Both the position numbers and the translations under genes were made by a program. Below the pieces are notes generated by a model. It saw only the letters and a list, made by a program, of their open reading frames with translations. It had not been told where the DNA came from and searched no databases. A stretch of DNA of 13,020 bases from Actinomycetota bacterium (GTDB lineage Bacteria; Actinomycetota; Thermoleophilia; Gaiellales; Gaiellaceae): the NCBI GenBank assembly GCA_005883365.1, contig VAXA01000026.1:1-13020 (forward strand), given 5' to 3'. Below are positions 1-9,192 of the stretch, piece by piece (positions within the stretch are counted from its first letter, which is position 1; every line of letters starts with the position of its first letter).

Positions 1-244
1 GAGGAGTCGACGAGCGCCGCCGTCGCCGTCGAGACGAGCACCTGCCGCCCGTGTCCCGCGGCCGCAATGCGCGCAGCGCGATGGACGTCCGCTCCGACGT
101 AGCCCTCCTCCGTCAGCAGCGGCGTGCCCGTGTGAAGGCCCATCCGCACGGGCAGCTCGAGCTCTTGTTGCGCCTCGCGCGCCGCGTCGAGCGCGCCATG
201 TCCGTGAAGAGGAAGGTGACGGTGCCGCGCGGCAGCTCGGCCAC
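1..244 (-). pseudogene. Class III adenylate/guanylate cyclase, broken and partial
   Basis: This minus-strand fragment has the two ends of a class III nucleotide-cyclase domain in different frames. From a GTG at 244 it reads VAELPRGTVTFLFTDM, the usual N-terminus of the short cyclase family, which normally continues IEGSTR. That frame then fills with Arg codons and stops. A second frame gives LDAAREAQQELELPVRMGL, then HTGTPLLTEEGYVGADVH and RAARIAAAGHGRQVLVSTAT, the typical second half of the same domain, running off the left edge. The intervening 50 or so residues, including the GD metal-site motif, are missing, and the join is near position 195. The gene starts 10 bp after the padR stop and may belong to its transcript. 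No clear ribosome site precedes the GTG. It is either a decayed gene or a misassembled intact one; family assignment is confident. Confidence 0.72.
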
Positions 245-253
245 GGCCCGAGT

Positions 254-790
254 CTACGGCGCCAGCTCTCGCTCGACGTCGTCGATCAGCTGCTCGTACG
301 CGTCGATGACACGCTCGAGGAACGAGACGACGAGCAAGAGGTACTTGCGCCGGTGTGGAAGCAGCTCCGCCGATGCGGCCATCTCCTCGACGCGCTTGCG
401 CAGGTCGTCGAGATCCCCGCGCAAGGTCCCCATGCTCTCGCGGGTCGCGCCCTCGCCGACGATGTCGGCGGCGAGCAGGCGGAGCAGCGCCTCGCTCTTC
501 AAGGGGGTGAAGCGCAGAGGCGTGCGCCCCCACTCGCGCAGGGCCTCGAGGCCCTTCTCCGTCAGCGTGTATACGGTGCGCTCGCGCGTCTTGCCGGGCT
601 CCTTGCGGGCCTTGAGGTAGCCGAGCCTCGCGAGCCGCTTGGGCTCCGCGTAGAACTGGCTCTCGCCGGCCCAGTCGAGCATGCGGCCCTTGCGCGCCAT
701 CAGCCGGAGGTCGTGGGCGCCCGCGCCGCCGCTTCCGACGAGAGCGAGCATCTCGTACGAGAACAGGGTGAGGTCGTCGCGATTTGACAA
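254..790 (-). CDS. PadR-family transcriptional regulator
   Basis: A 178-residue protein of normal length for the larger PadR group. Residues 1-90 form the winged helix: LTLFSYEMLALVG is the first helix, SQFYAEPKRLARLGYLKAR is the recognition-helix region, and the wing is ERTVYTLTEKGLEALREWG. The remainder is the helical C-terminal dimerisation domain (Vir_act_alpha_C type), with a coiled-coil-like LRGDLDDLRKRVEEMAAS. PadR proteins are usually ligand-released repressors that bind palindromes between themselves and a divergent target gene. That is the arrangement here: the oxidoreductase at 849 is divergent, and two palindromes lie between. The start is TTG at 790, directly bordering one palindrome, with only a weak GGGA upstream, so autorepression is likely. 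The ligand cannot be read from the sequence. Confidence 0.9.
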   Translation of the reverse strand: MSNRDDLTLFSYEMLALVGSGGAGAHDLRLMARKGRMLDWAGESQFYAEPKRLARLGYLKARKEPGKTRERTVYTLTEKGLEALREWGRTPLRFTPLKSEALLRLLAADIVGEGATRESMGTLRGDLDDLRKRVEEMAASAELLPHRRKYLLLVVSFLERVIDAYEQLIDDVERELAP

Positions 791-813
791 AACTATGTCC
801 CGTAGCTTACGGT
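784..813 (+). promoter_or_regulatory. Predicted promoter of the oxidoreductase gene
   Basis: TTGACA at 784-789 is a perfect -35 hexamer. After an 18-bp spacer comes TACGGT at 808-813, which keeps the key T1, A2 and T6 of a -10 box. Transcription would start near 820, about 30 nt before the ATG at 849. The -35 box overlaps the padR start codon. One palindrome fills the spacer and the other covers the start point, so bound repressor would block polymerase. Confidence 0.6.
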
Positions 814-830
814 AACTACGTTCCGTAGTT
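791..830. promoter_or_regulatory. Tandem PadR operator (two 17-bp palindromes)
   Basis: At 814-830 AACTACGTTCCGTAGTT is a perfect inverted repeat with 7-bp arms and a 3-bp centre. At 791-807 AACTATGTCCCGTAGCT matches it at 14 of 17 positions. The copies are 23 bp apart start to start, about two helical turns, so two repressor dimers could sit on one DNA face. They lie between a PadR gene and its divergent neighbour, which makes PadR the obvious ligand; that link is inference. Confidence 0.72.
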
Positions 831-835
831 TAGAC

Positions 836-842
836 GAGGAGG
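836..842 (+). promoter_or_regulatory. Strong ribosome binding site of the oxidoreductase
   Basis: GAGGAGG lies 6 nt before the ATG at 849 and fixes that start. It is one of the few strong Shine-Dalgarno sites in the window; several other genes have none. Confidence 0.8.
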
Positions 843-848
843 TCGAAG

Positions 849-2015
849 ATGTACGACGCCATCGTCGTCGGAGCACGCGCCGCCGGCTCGCCCACCGCGA
901 TGCTCCTCGCCCGCAAGGGCCACCGCGTGCTGCTCGTAGACCGCGCGACCTTCCCCAGCGACACGCTCTCGACCCACTACATCCACCAGCCAGGAGTGGC
1001 GCGCCTGCGCCGCTGGGGCCTGCTCGACCGGCTCGTGGCCACTGGCTGTCCGCCTGCGCGCGACCTGGTGTTCGACGTCGGCCCGTTCGCGCTCGCGGGT
1101 GCGCCACCTCCGAGCGACGGGGTCGCAGACGCGTATGCACCGCGGCGCACCGTGCTCGACACGCTCCTCATAGACGCGGCAGCCGAGGCGGGCGCCGACG
1201 TGCGCACCGGCTTGTCCGTCGACGAGCTCGTATTCGAGGACGGTGCAGTGGTCGGCATCCGAAGCGGCGACAGCGTGGAGCGCGCACGCTTCGTCATCGG
1301 CGCAGATGGACGCAACTCGTTCGTTGCGCGGACCGTGGCCGCGCCCGCTTACGACGAGCGGCCCGGCCTCGCGTGCGCTTACTACACCTACTGGGGCGGC
1401 ATCGCGGGCGGCGACGTGGAGCTCTATCCACGCGAGGGCCGGATGGTGATGGGTGGGGCGGCGACGAACGACGGGCTGCGGATCGTCATCGTCTTCTGGC
1501 CGAGGAAAGAGTTCCACGCCGTGCGGGCCAACGTCGAACAGAGCTTCCACAACGCGCTCGCACTCGCTCCCCCACTTGCGGAACGGCTCGCGGCTGGCGA
1601 ACGCGCCGAGCGCTTCTACGGGATCGCAGACCTCCCGTTCTACAACCGCAAGCCGTACGGCCCAGGCTGGGCACTCGTCGGCGACGCCGGCTACCACAAG
1701 GACCCGATCACGGCGCAGGGAATCACCGACGCCTTCCGCGACGCGGAGCTGCTGGCCGACGCGCTCGATGCGGGCTTCACCGGCACGCGGCCGCTCGAGG
1801 ACGCGCTGGCCGGATACGAACGCACCCGCAACGACGAGACGCGACCGCTCTACGAGCTCACGTACGAGTTCGCCGCCCTCGCGCCGCCGTCGCCCGAGCA
1901 GCAGGCGCTCTTCATGTCACTTCGCGACGACCCGGAGAGGACAAGCCGGTTCCTCGGCACCGTCGCGGGGACCGTCCCCATTTCGGAATTCTTCGGAGCG
2001 CCCGTGCCCGCTTAA
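849..2015 (+). CDS. FAD-dependent oxidoreductase (aromatic monooxygenase / geranylgeranyl-reductase-like)
   Basis: A 388-residue flavoprotein of the FAD_binding_3 superfamily. Residues 1-31 are the Rossmann ADP-binding segment (YDAIVVGARAAGSPTAMLLA followed by GHRVLLVDR). RFVIGADGRNS near residue 150 is the DG motif, and GWALVGDAGYHKDPITAQGI near residue 275 is the GD motif that holds the FAD ribityl/pyrophosphate, followed by the helix of a dimer-like arm. All three flavin motifs are intact and the length is usual for the family. No signal peptide or membrane segment is present, so it is cytoplasmic. Substrate cannot be inferred: relatives hydroxylate aromatics or reduce isoprenoids. Divergence from a PadR gene, with operators between, suggests induction by a phenolic, antibiotic or similar small molecule. 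Its TAA overlaps the stop of the convergent 50-residue ORF. Confidence 0.9.
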   Translation: MYDAIVVGARAAGSPTAMLLARKGHRVLLVDRATFPSDTLSTHYIHQPGVARLRRWGLLDRLVATGCPPARDLVFDVGPFALAGAPPPSDGVADAYAPRRTVLDTLLIDAAAEAGADVRTGLSVDELVFEDGAVVGIRSGDSVERARFVIGADGRNSFVARTVAAPAYDERPGLACAYYTYWGGIAGGDVELYPREGRMVMGGAATNDGLRIVIVFWPRKEFHAVRANVEQSFHNALALAPPLAERLAAGERAERFYGIADLPFYNRKPYGPGWALVGDAGYHKDPITAQGITDAFRDAELLADALDAGFTGTRPLEDALAGYERTRNDETRPLYELTYEFAALAPPSPEQQALFMSLRDDPERTSRFLGTVAGTVPISEFFGAPVPA

Positions 2016-2164
2016 CGACGGTGCCGCAGCCAGTGCGAGAGCTCGCCGAGCGCGATCACGAGGACGAAGATGCCGCCGACGGCGAGCATGGTGAGGACGA
2101 CCTTCCGCCCCTCCTCGGCGGCCGTCTCGACGGCCAAGAGCGAGTGGAAGAGCGCGGCGAGCAC
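2012..2164 (-). CDS. Small single-pass membrane protein (hypothetical)
   Basis: A 50-codon ORF from GTG at 2164 to TAA at 2012-2014. It has a short amphipathic N-terminal part (LAALFHSLLAVETAAEEGRK), one hydrophobic helix (MLAVGGIFVLVIALGELSHW) and a basic tail, LRHRR. It starts 14 bp after the stop of the large cyclase fusion, so it may share that transcript. GAGG occurs about 12 nt before the GTG, rather far; a TTG nine codons downstream is an alternative start. Codon bias is like that of neighbouring genes and the hydrophobic pattern is coherent. The 3' end overlaps the oxidoreductase stop within a TTAA. No family recognised; it could anchor or modulate the cytoplasmic cyclase, which is speculation. 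Confidence 0.5.
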   Translation of the reverse strand: MLAALFHSLLAVETAAEEGRKVVLTMLAVGGIFVLVIALGELSHWLRHRR

Positions 2165-2178
2165 GGCGGGAATCTACC

Positions 2179-5100
2179 TCAGTCCGATCGCTCGACGACG
2201 AGGTCCGCGAAGTCCGCGGAGCTCTTCCCGAACCGAGCGGGATCACGGCGACGCGCTCGGCCACTGCGTAGCGGTCGGCCTCGTGGAAGCGCTCGAGGCG
2301 GCCGCGGTCGCTCCTCTCCTGCCGTGCAGCCTCGATCAGCTCGTCGAAGACCGGATCGGCAAAACCACCCTCGTTCGTCCGGCTCGTCGACTGGAAGAGC
2401 AGGCGGAGGTAGTACTCCGGGTCGGGATAACCCGGCAGCCAGCCCGTGATCCTGATGCGCCCCTCTGGGGCGCTCGGCGACCCGGCAGCGCGATGGCGGA
2501 GCTCCACGGAACCCTCCAGCGGCCGGATCGCAACGGTTCGTCCTAGGGCCTCCTCCCACGAGTGGGCGATCGTCTCGATGATCGCGTCCCAGGCCGCGAG
2601 GCCGGCGAGCTCGAGCTCGCCCTCATAGCCCGACCGCTCGAGGCACTGGCGCGCGAGATCCGGGTCGTAGCGGAGCGCGATGTCGGGTGTGTGGCCCTGG
2701 AGAACGGGCGGGACGACGCCGCCGTCCGCCACTACGACGTTCGCGGGGCAAACCGCGGCGAGCGCCTCCCGGTCGGTGGCATGCGCGAGCGCGCGGCGGA
2801 GGTCGAGATTGCCCGTGACGGGATCGGTGTGGTCGAAGCGGATATAGCCGGACCACGCCGCGCCGCCAAGTCGGACGTCAGGGTGGAGAGATTCCGGCAT
2901 CAGGTCCGCGAGCCTCGGCGTGTAGCGGACGAGCACCATGTCGAGCTCGCCACGTTCGTAGGCAGGCAGCGCATCGGCGACGTCGGTGCGGAGAAGCTCG
3001 ACCTCGGCGACGTTGCCGGGCCGCTTGGCACGGCGGCGTAGCGCGATCCGCCCGTCCCTCCGCTCTGCCACCTCGAACGCCCCGCTTACGACACGAGCCT
3101 CCGAGACCCCGTCCAACGCATGCCGCGGCTGCGGCCCGCTGTCGGGCCGGTTCATGACGCTCATGAAGTACGGCGCCGGCGCACTGAGGCGGAACTCCAC
3201 GGTGCGATCGTCGAGAGCGCGGACGCCGACGGCATCCCAGTCGGTGTTGCGGCCGAGGTACGTGTCCTCGCCGTTCTCGAGCGCGAAGTAGACGGCCACC
3301 GACGAGCCGGGGCTCTCGGGGTTCAGGACGCGCTTGATTCCGAACTCGACGTCGTGGGCGGTGAGCGGTGTCCCGTCCGACCAGGTCAGCCCCTCGCGTA
3401 GATGGAAGACGTAGCGCAAGCCGTCGTCCGAGATCTCCCAGCGCTCGGCGAGGGATGGGACGATCGTCCGCTCAGGCCATGCCTCGACGAGGCGGTCGAA
3501 GAGCTGCATGCACGCCTGGATGTTCGGCCACGCGATCGCGCTCTTCGGATCGAGGTCGTCGGGCAGGAAGCTCGTCGCGACCCGCAGCCGCTCAGCCGCC
3601 ACGCGCGGCTCGGGCGGCGTCCAGTGCTCGAAGGCGCGCTGGTACGTCTCGTTCGCCTCGGCGAAACGGAGCGAGGTGTGGAGCGCGAGAGCGAGCTTGA
3701 AGAGGACGAGCGCGATCTCCTGCCGCTCGCCCCGCCGCTCGAGCAGCGGCAGCAGGTCGCGGTAGTGCTCGATCGCCTCGTCGAGCGCGTACTCGAGCCG
3801 CGCCTTGTCGCCGGCGCGCAGGAGATAGTCGGCCGCCTTCTCCTCGTCCTCCGCTCGCAGCCAGTGATGTGCGAGCAGGCCGAGCACCTCGGCGTCGCGC
3901 TCCGCGTACCGGTCCTCGAGCCACTCCGCCGCCCGCCGGTGGAGTCGCGTCCGCTGCTCGGCGAGGAGAGTGCGGTACGCCGTTTCTTGGATCAGCGCGT
4001 GACGGAAGCGGTACTCCGGCTGCGGCCAGCGCCGGCTCTGCCGGAGCAGGCCGAGCCGCTGCAGCTCGTGAAGGGAATCGGCCGGGACCTCCCCGAGCAC
4101 GCCCTCGAGTAGCGGCAGCGCGAAGGTGCGCCCCAGCGCGGACGCCGCGGTGACGAGGTCGCGAGCCCGTGCCGAGAGCCGGTCGAGACGAGCGAGGATC
4201 GCCTTCTCTACGGTCGGCGGCACCTCGACCTCGACGGCATGGTCGAAGCGCCAGCCGTCGTCTGTGCGGACGAGCGCTCCGACGTCCGCGAGCGAGCGGA
4301 CGAGCTCCTCGAGGAAGAACGGGTTCCCGTCGGCCGCCTCCAGCACGCGCCGCTCGAGCTCGGCGGGCAGTGTCGCCGGCGCGACGAGCGCGGCGAGCAG
4401 CTCGCCGTCGGCGTCCCCGAGCGGGCCGAGGTCGATCTCGCGCAGCAGGTGCGGGAACTCGCGGCCCGCGTGCTCGCGCAGCCCCCACGAAGGGTGGTCG
4501 CGCTCCGGCCGCAGCGAGAGCACGAGCAGCACCGGCGCCTCCTCGGCGAGCGAGAGGAGCTGCTCGAGCAGCAGCACCGAGGTCGGGTCGGCCCAGTGGA
4601 GATCTTCGAGCGCGAGCACGAGCGGCGCCGATTCCGCGAGCCGCGCGAAGAGCTGGCCGACGACCTCGAACGTCCGCCACTGCAGCGCCTCCGGAGAAAG
4701 TTGCGACGTGCGCGCTTCGGCCTCGTGCTCGAGCGCGACCTCGAGTAGACCGCCGAGGTACGGATAGAGCTCGCCGGCTTGAGGGCCCCGGCCGGTCGCC
4801 GAAGGCGACCGGGAACTCCCGCCGGGCGTCGTCGACTCTGCCGACGACGCTTCCAGCGTTCCAAAGAGCTGCTCGAGGCGGCGGCGCAGGCCGACGCGGA
4901 CGCGCAGCTCGGGCTCTTCGGCTCCCGCGCCGATCCACTCGCCGCGCAGGAGGTCGCGAAAGGGCCAGTACGGGAGCGACTCGCCGTACGAGACGCAGCG
5001 GCCCTCGAGCCAACAGCTTCCGTCTCGCTCGGCAAGCTCGCGGAGCTCGTTGAGGAGGCGCGTCTTGCCGATCCCAGCGTCCCCTGCGACGACGAGGACG

Positions 5101-5801
5101 CCGCCGCGGCCGGCTCGCAGCGCCTCGAGCGCCTCGCGGCCGAGGCCGAGCTCGCGCGAGCGCCCGACGAGCCGCGTCTCGACGCCCGGGAGGCCGCGTT
5201 GCGTCCGCCCGGAGGCCGCCACTCCGACGGCCGGCCACGCCGGGACCGGCTGGCTCTTCCCTTTGAGGTCGAGCTCCTGCGGTGGCCCCCACTCGAAGAG
5301 TCCCCCGACCGCACGATGCGTGGCGTCGTCCACGAGCACCGACCCGGGCTCGGCCGCGGACTGGAGGCGCGCCGCGACGTTCACCGTGTCGCCGAAGGCT
5401 GCGTACTCGACCCGCGAGCCCGCGCCGACCTCCCCCACGACCACCGCGCCCGTCGCCGCTCCGACGCGAACCCCGAAGCCCTCCGCGCCCCAGCCGCGCC
5501 GCACCTCGCGGGCGTACTCCTCCATCTCGCCGACGATGCGGAGCGCGCAGCGCACCGCCCGCTCGGCGTCGTCCTCCCGCGTCGTCGGCGCGCCGAAGAA
5601 GGCGAGGACGCCGTCGCCCGCGAGATCCTTGACGTGGCCGCCGAGCGACTCGACCTCGCCGACGATCCGCGCCACCGCCTCTCCAACGACGAGCTTCACG
5701 TCCTCCGGGTCGAGCCGGTCCGCGAGCGCGGTCGACCCGACGACGTCGGCGAAGACGGCCGTCAGGACCTTCCGCTCCTCGCGCACCGCCGTCGAGCTCA
5801 T
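2179..5801 (-). CDS. Adenylyl cyclase - STAND/AAA ATPase - TPR - SBP_bac_5 fusion sensor, frameshifted near its end
   Basis: A single polypeptide of about 1,200 residues. Residues 8-170 are a class III cyclase domain: metal Asp in FADVVGST and in AGDGVLAFFG, adenine-type Lys in HVKDLAGDG, FGDTVN, and the transition-state Asn/Arg in NVAARL. All key residues are present, so it should make cAMP. Residues 210-620 are an AfsR/MalT-like ATPase, with Walker A GDAGIGKTR (240-248), Walker B LVLALEDLHWAD, and RHALIQETAYRTLL. Residues 640-730 are TPR-like helices. From about 740 it is an oligopeptide/nickel-binding (SBP_bac_5) domain: PSLAERWEISDDGLRYVFHL, REGLTWSDGTPLTAHDV and WLPGYPDPEYYLRLLFQS. No signal peptide or membrane helix is visible, so the binding domain should be cytoplasmic, as in SgrR. 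Near 2232-2235 the frame shifts: AERVAVIPL is followed in another frame by FGKSSADFADLVVERSD and TGA at 2179. About 16-18 residues are missing there. The ATG at 5801 has no clear ribosome site. Confidence 0.85.
4776..4853 (-). repeat. In-frame palindromic insertion inside the fusion gene
   Basis: Two perfect inverted repeats lie side by side: CCGGTCGCC / GGCGACCGG at 4792-4800 and 4804-4812 with a 3-nt loop, and GCGTCGTCG / CGACGACGC at 4826-4834 and 4842-4850 with a 7-nt loop. They encode a Ser/Pro/Gly-rich stretch (ESTTPGGSSRSPSATGRGPQ, residues 322-341) between LFG and GELYPYLGGLL, where I expect relatives to have a few residues. This looks like a REP-like or palindromic element inserted in frame. 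Whether it is repeated in the genome is unknown. Confidence 0.5.
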
Positions 5802-5832
5802 AGGCAGAGGAAAGCGGAGAGACGCTCGGGGA

Positions 5833-6352
5833 TCAAGCGGGACGCCGCACGGCGTGGGCGGCGAGCGCCGCGTCGACGGCATCGTCGCCGGCGGCCTCCC
5901 TCGCGGCGCGCTCGAGCAACGCCGAGTCGGAGTGGAGCCGGAGCGCCGTCCGCGCCTCGTCGAGCTCGCCACGGCCCAGCAGCGCGGCGGTTGCCGCCCA
6001 GAGCCGCCCGTCGCCGTCCGCCTCCTCGGCGCGCAGCTGGCTGCAGAGCGAGATGAGATCCGACAGGTCGGCGACGGCCGCCACGTCGTGCAGCGCCGAG
6101 ATGCGCGCCACGCCGTGCGCGTAGAGGTAGTCGCCGAGCAGGAGCGCCGTGTCGCCGTCGGGCGGCGCGAACAGGCGCGGCCGTCCGTAGTGGACGAGAT
6201 AGCCCTCGTAGATCGTCTCGAGCCCGAGCGTGTAGCGGGCCTCCCCGAGCGGCGAAAAGACCGGGCTCCGGTCGCGCTCGTCCTCCGGCAGCAGGCAATC
6301 AGCCCACAGCGTGCTCTCGGCGGCCGCGTCGACGGCCATCGTCTCCCACACG

Positions 6353-6363
<11 letters not shown>
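5833..6363 (-). CDS. Conserved hypothetical helical protein of the haem cluster
   Basis: A 176-residue, soluble, almost wholly helical protein starting at TTG 6363 (GGAG 4 nt upstream), overlapping the end of hemL by 11 bp; an ATG at 6339 is the alternative. Notable stretches are LGLETIYEGYLVHYGRP, GDTALLLGDYLYAHGVARIS and AVADLSDLISLCSQLRAEE. The GD-YLYAHGVARI pattern recalls the LLGDYLLARA helix of polyprenyl synthases, but the Asp-rich DDxxD motifs are absent. At half the usual length it is not a functional prenyltransferase by sequence. Its overlap with hemL indicates co-translation with haem genes, so a role tied to tetrapyrrole synthesis or a haem/isoprenoid branch is possible. No confident family. 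The stop is 31 bp before the cyclase fusion start. Confidence 0.75.
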
Positions 6364-7538
<1,175 letters not shown>

Positions 7539-7542
<4 letters not shown>

Positions 7543-8501
7543 AGCCAAGCGGCGAGGTCCTTCGTCCAGTAGCTGACGATCAGGTCGGCGCCGGCGCGCT
7601 TGATCGCGGTCAGCGATTCGAGCGCCGCCGCGCGCTCGTCGAGCCAGCCGGCGCGGGCGGCGGACTTCACCATCGCGTACTCGCCCGACACGTTGTAGGC
7701 CGCGAGGGGCGCCTGGAACGCCTCTCGCGCCGCGCGGATCACGTCGAGGTACGGCAGCGCCGGCTTGATCATGATCGCGTCGGCTCCCTCAGCGAGATCG
7801 ATCTTGCACTCGCGCAGCGCCTCGCGGACGTTGGCCGGGTCCATCTGGTAGCCGCGGCGGTCGCCGAACGCGGGCGCGCTGTCGGCCGCCTCGCGGAAGG
7901 GGCCGTAGAACGCGGACGCGTACTTCGCCGAGTAGGCGAGGATCGGCGTCGCGTCGAAACCGTGGTCGTCGAGCGCCTCGCGAATCGCGCCGACCCGGCC
8001 GTCCATCATGTCGCTCGGCGCCACGACGTGCGCCCCTGCTTCGGCGTGGCTGACCGCTGTACGCGCGAGCAGCTCGAGGCTTCGGTCGTTGTCGACGTCG
8101 CCGTCGACGACGACGCCGCAGTGGCCGTGCGAGGTGTACTCACAGAGGCAGACGTCCGTGAGCAGGACAAGCTCGGGGAAGCGCGGACGCAGCGCGCGCA
8201 GCGCCTGCTGGACGATGCCGTCCTCCTCCCAGGCGCCGGTCGCCTCCTCGTCCTTCTCAGCAGGGACGCCGAAGAGCAGCAGCGCCCGCACGTCCGAGGC
8301 CGCGAGGTCGTCTACTTCGCGGAGCAAGCCGTCGAGGTCGAAGCGCGCCATGCCCGGCAGCGCCTCGTTCGCGAGCGGTTCGGGCGCGACGAAGAGGGGC
8401 ATCACGAACTGGTCGAGCGAGAGCCGAGTCTCGCGCACGAGCCCGCGCAGCGGAGCCGTACGGCGAAAGCGGCGGAGCCGGGTGACCGGGATCGAGCTCA
8501 C
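7539..8501 (-). CDS. hemB: Porphobilinogen synthase (5-aminolevulinate dehydratase)
   Basis: A 320-residue, full-length ALAD that condenses two 5-aminolevulinates to porphobilinogen in the cytoplasm. Both active-site lysines are visible, K193 in LAYSAKYASAFYGPF and K246 (Schiff base) in DAIMIKPALPYLDV. DVCLCEYTSHGHCG (C118, C120, C128) is the three-cysteine zinc site, so this is the zinc-dependent class and not the Mg/Asp type. HVVAPSDMMDGRVGAIR and YNVSGEYAMVK are also family hallmarks. The GTG start at 8501 lacks a Shine-Dalgarno sequence but has TACTCT six nt upstream, as in leaderless genes. The stop is embedded in the hemL start (GTGA), so HemL translation is coupled. No sign of damage. 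Confidence 0.96.
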
Positions 8502-8507
8502 GGTTGA

Positions 8508-8513
8508 AGAGTA
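8508..8513 (-). promoter_or_regulatory. Candidate -10 box for a leaderless hemB transcript
   Basis: On the minus strand TACTCT (TAnnnT) ends 6 nt before the hemB GTG and no ribosome site is present. Initiation about 6-7 nt downstream would place +1 at the start codon. No convincing -35 box. Confidence 0.4.
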
Positions 8514-8538
8514 CGCCGCAGCCGGAGCCGCAGCCCGA

Positions 8539-9147
8539 TTACGCGCGACAGGCGATGGTTCCCGGCGAATGCAGTGCGAGCTGCGCCGAGTCGAGCGCGA
8601 TCGTCTGGTGGAAGACCGTTCCCCGCGTGTCGCGGTAGACGACGACGGCCCGCGTGATCGGTGTCCTCAATGCCGTATGCAGGGCGCTGCACCCGACGAC
8701 GGCGAAGTTCAGCTGTGCCTGGACCGAGCGCTGGGGGTGCATGTGCAGCGTCGCGGGCCGCTCGGCCCCGAACGGACCACTCATCACGACGTGTCTCGAG
8801 CAATACGGGTGGCACTGGAAGAACGGAGCGAGATGCGTTCCGAGCTGGCGGACGAACGACCCGCGCGGGACAACCGCGCGCACGTCCTCGAGCACGAGCT
8901 GGCGGTGCGTCTGGTTCTTGAGCAGGAGCAGCAGGCCGAACGTGCCGCCCGGCACGGGACGCAGGCTCACTCCGGCCTTGCCGGCAGCGAGCACCGGGCT
9001 GCCCGCGGCCTGGGTCGCATTCCGCTCCACGAACGCCGTTCCAACGTCGCCGCGGGAGGCAACGGGCGCGGCCTGCTGTACCGCCGCTCCGCAGCCTGCG
9101 GACACCACACAGACGAGTAGCAGGATCCCGAGGAAGCTCGTCCTCAC
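8539..9147 (-). CDS. Small secreted protein, probable lipoprotein (hypothetical)
   Basis: A 202-residue protein with an export signal: basic MRTSF, hydrophobic LGILLLVCVV, then SAGC with Cys19 as likely lipidation site. The -3 residue is Ser instead of Leu/Val, so a plain secreted protein is possible. The mature part looks like a beta-sandwich (GGTFGLLLLLKNQTHRQLVL, RPATLHMHPQRSVQAQLNFA, TRAVVVYRDTRGTVFHQTIA) and has two close cysteines in QCHPYCS plus two more near the end that could form disulfides. No known family recognised. The start is GTG at 9147, with TATAAC 7 nt upstream and no ribosome site. It lies 38 bp upstream of hemB on the same strand but has no evident haem role. Confidence 0.75.
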   Translation of the reverse strand: MRTSFLGILLLVCVVSAGCGAAVQQAAPVASRGDVGTAFVERNATQAAGSPVLAAGKAGVSLRPVPGGTFGLLLLLKNQTHRQLVLEDVRAVVPRGSFVRQLGTHLAPFFQCHPYCSRHVVMSGPFGAERPATLHMHPQRSVQAQLNFAVVGCSALHTALRTPITRAVVVYRDTRGTVFHQTIALDSAQLALHSPGTIACRA

Positions 9148-9154
9148 AGAACGT

Positions 9155-9160
9155 GTTATA
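9155..9160 (-). promoter_or_regulatory. Candidate -10 box, leaderless start of the lipoprotein gene
   Basis: Minus-strand TATAAC matches 5 of 6 bases of the -10 consensus and ends 7 nt before the GTG at 9147, so transcription should begin at or next to the start codon. There is no Shine-Dalgarno sequence and no clear -35. Confidence 0.55.
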
Positions 9161-9192
9161 CGCCACGAAGCCGCATTCGGTTTGCGAGAGGA

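Noticed and set aside
740..790. Signal of a start for PadR at an internal ATG (MLALVG)
   Set aside because: Starting there would remove the first helix of the winged-helix domain; TTG at 790 fits better.
816..1697. 293-codon minus-strand frame over the oxidoreductase
   Set aside because: No recognisable domain, and the plus strand encodes intact FAD motifs with a strong ribosome site.
1917..2231. Continuation of the large minus-strand frame beyond the SBP domain to 1917
   Set aside because: After the frameshift the translation is Arg/Ser-rich and overlaps both the small membrane ORF and the oxidoreductase end. The expected SBP C-terminus is in the other frame and stops at 2179.
3592..5314. 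Other long minus-strand frames and plus-strand frames over the cyclase fusion
   Set aside because: They are Arg/Ala/Ser-rich shadow translations with no motifs; the domain-bearing frame explains the region.
8502..8538. Terminator between the lipoprotein gene and hemB
   Set aside because: No stable stem and no T-tract were found in the 37-bp gap.
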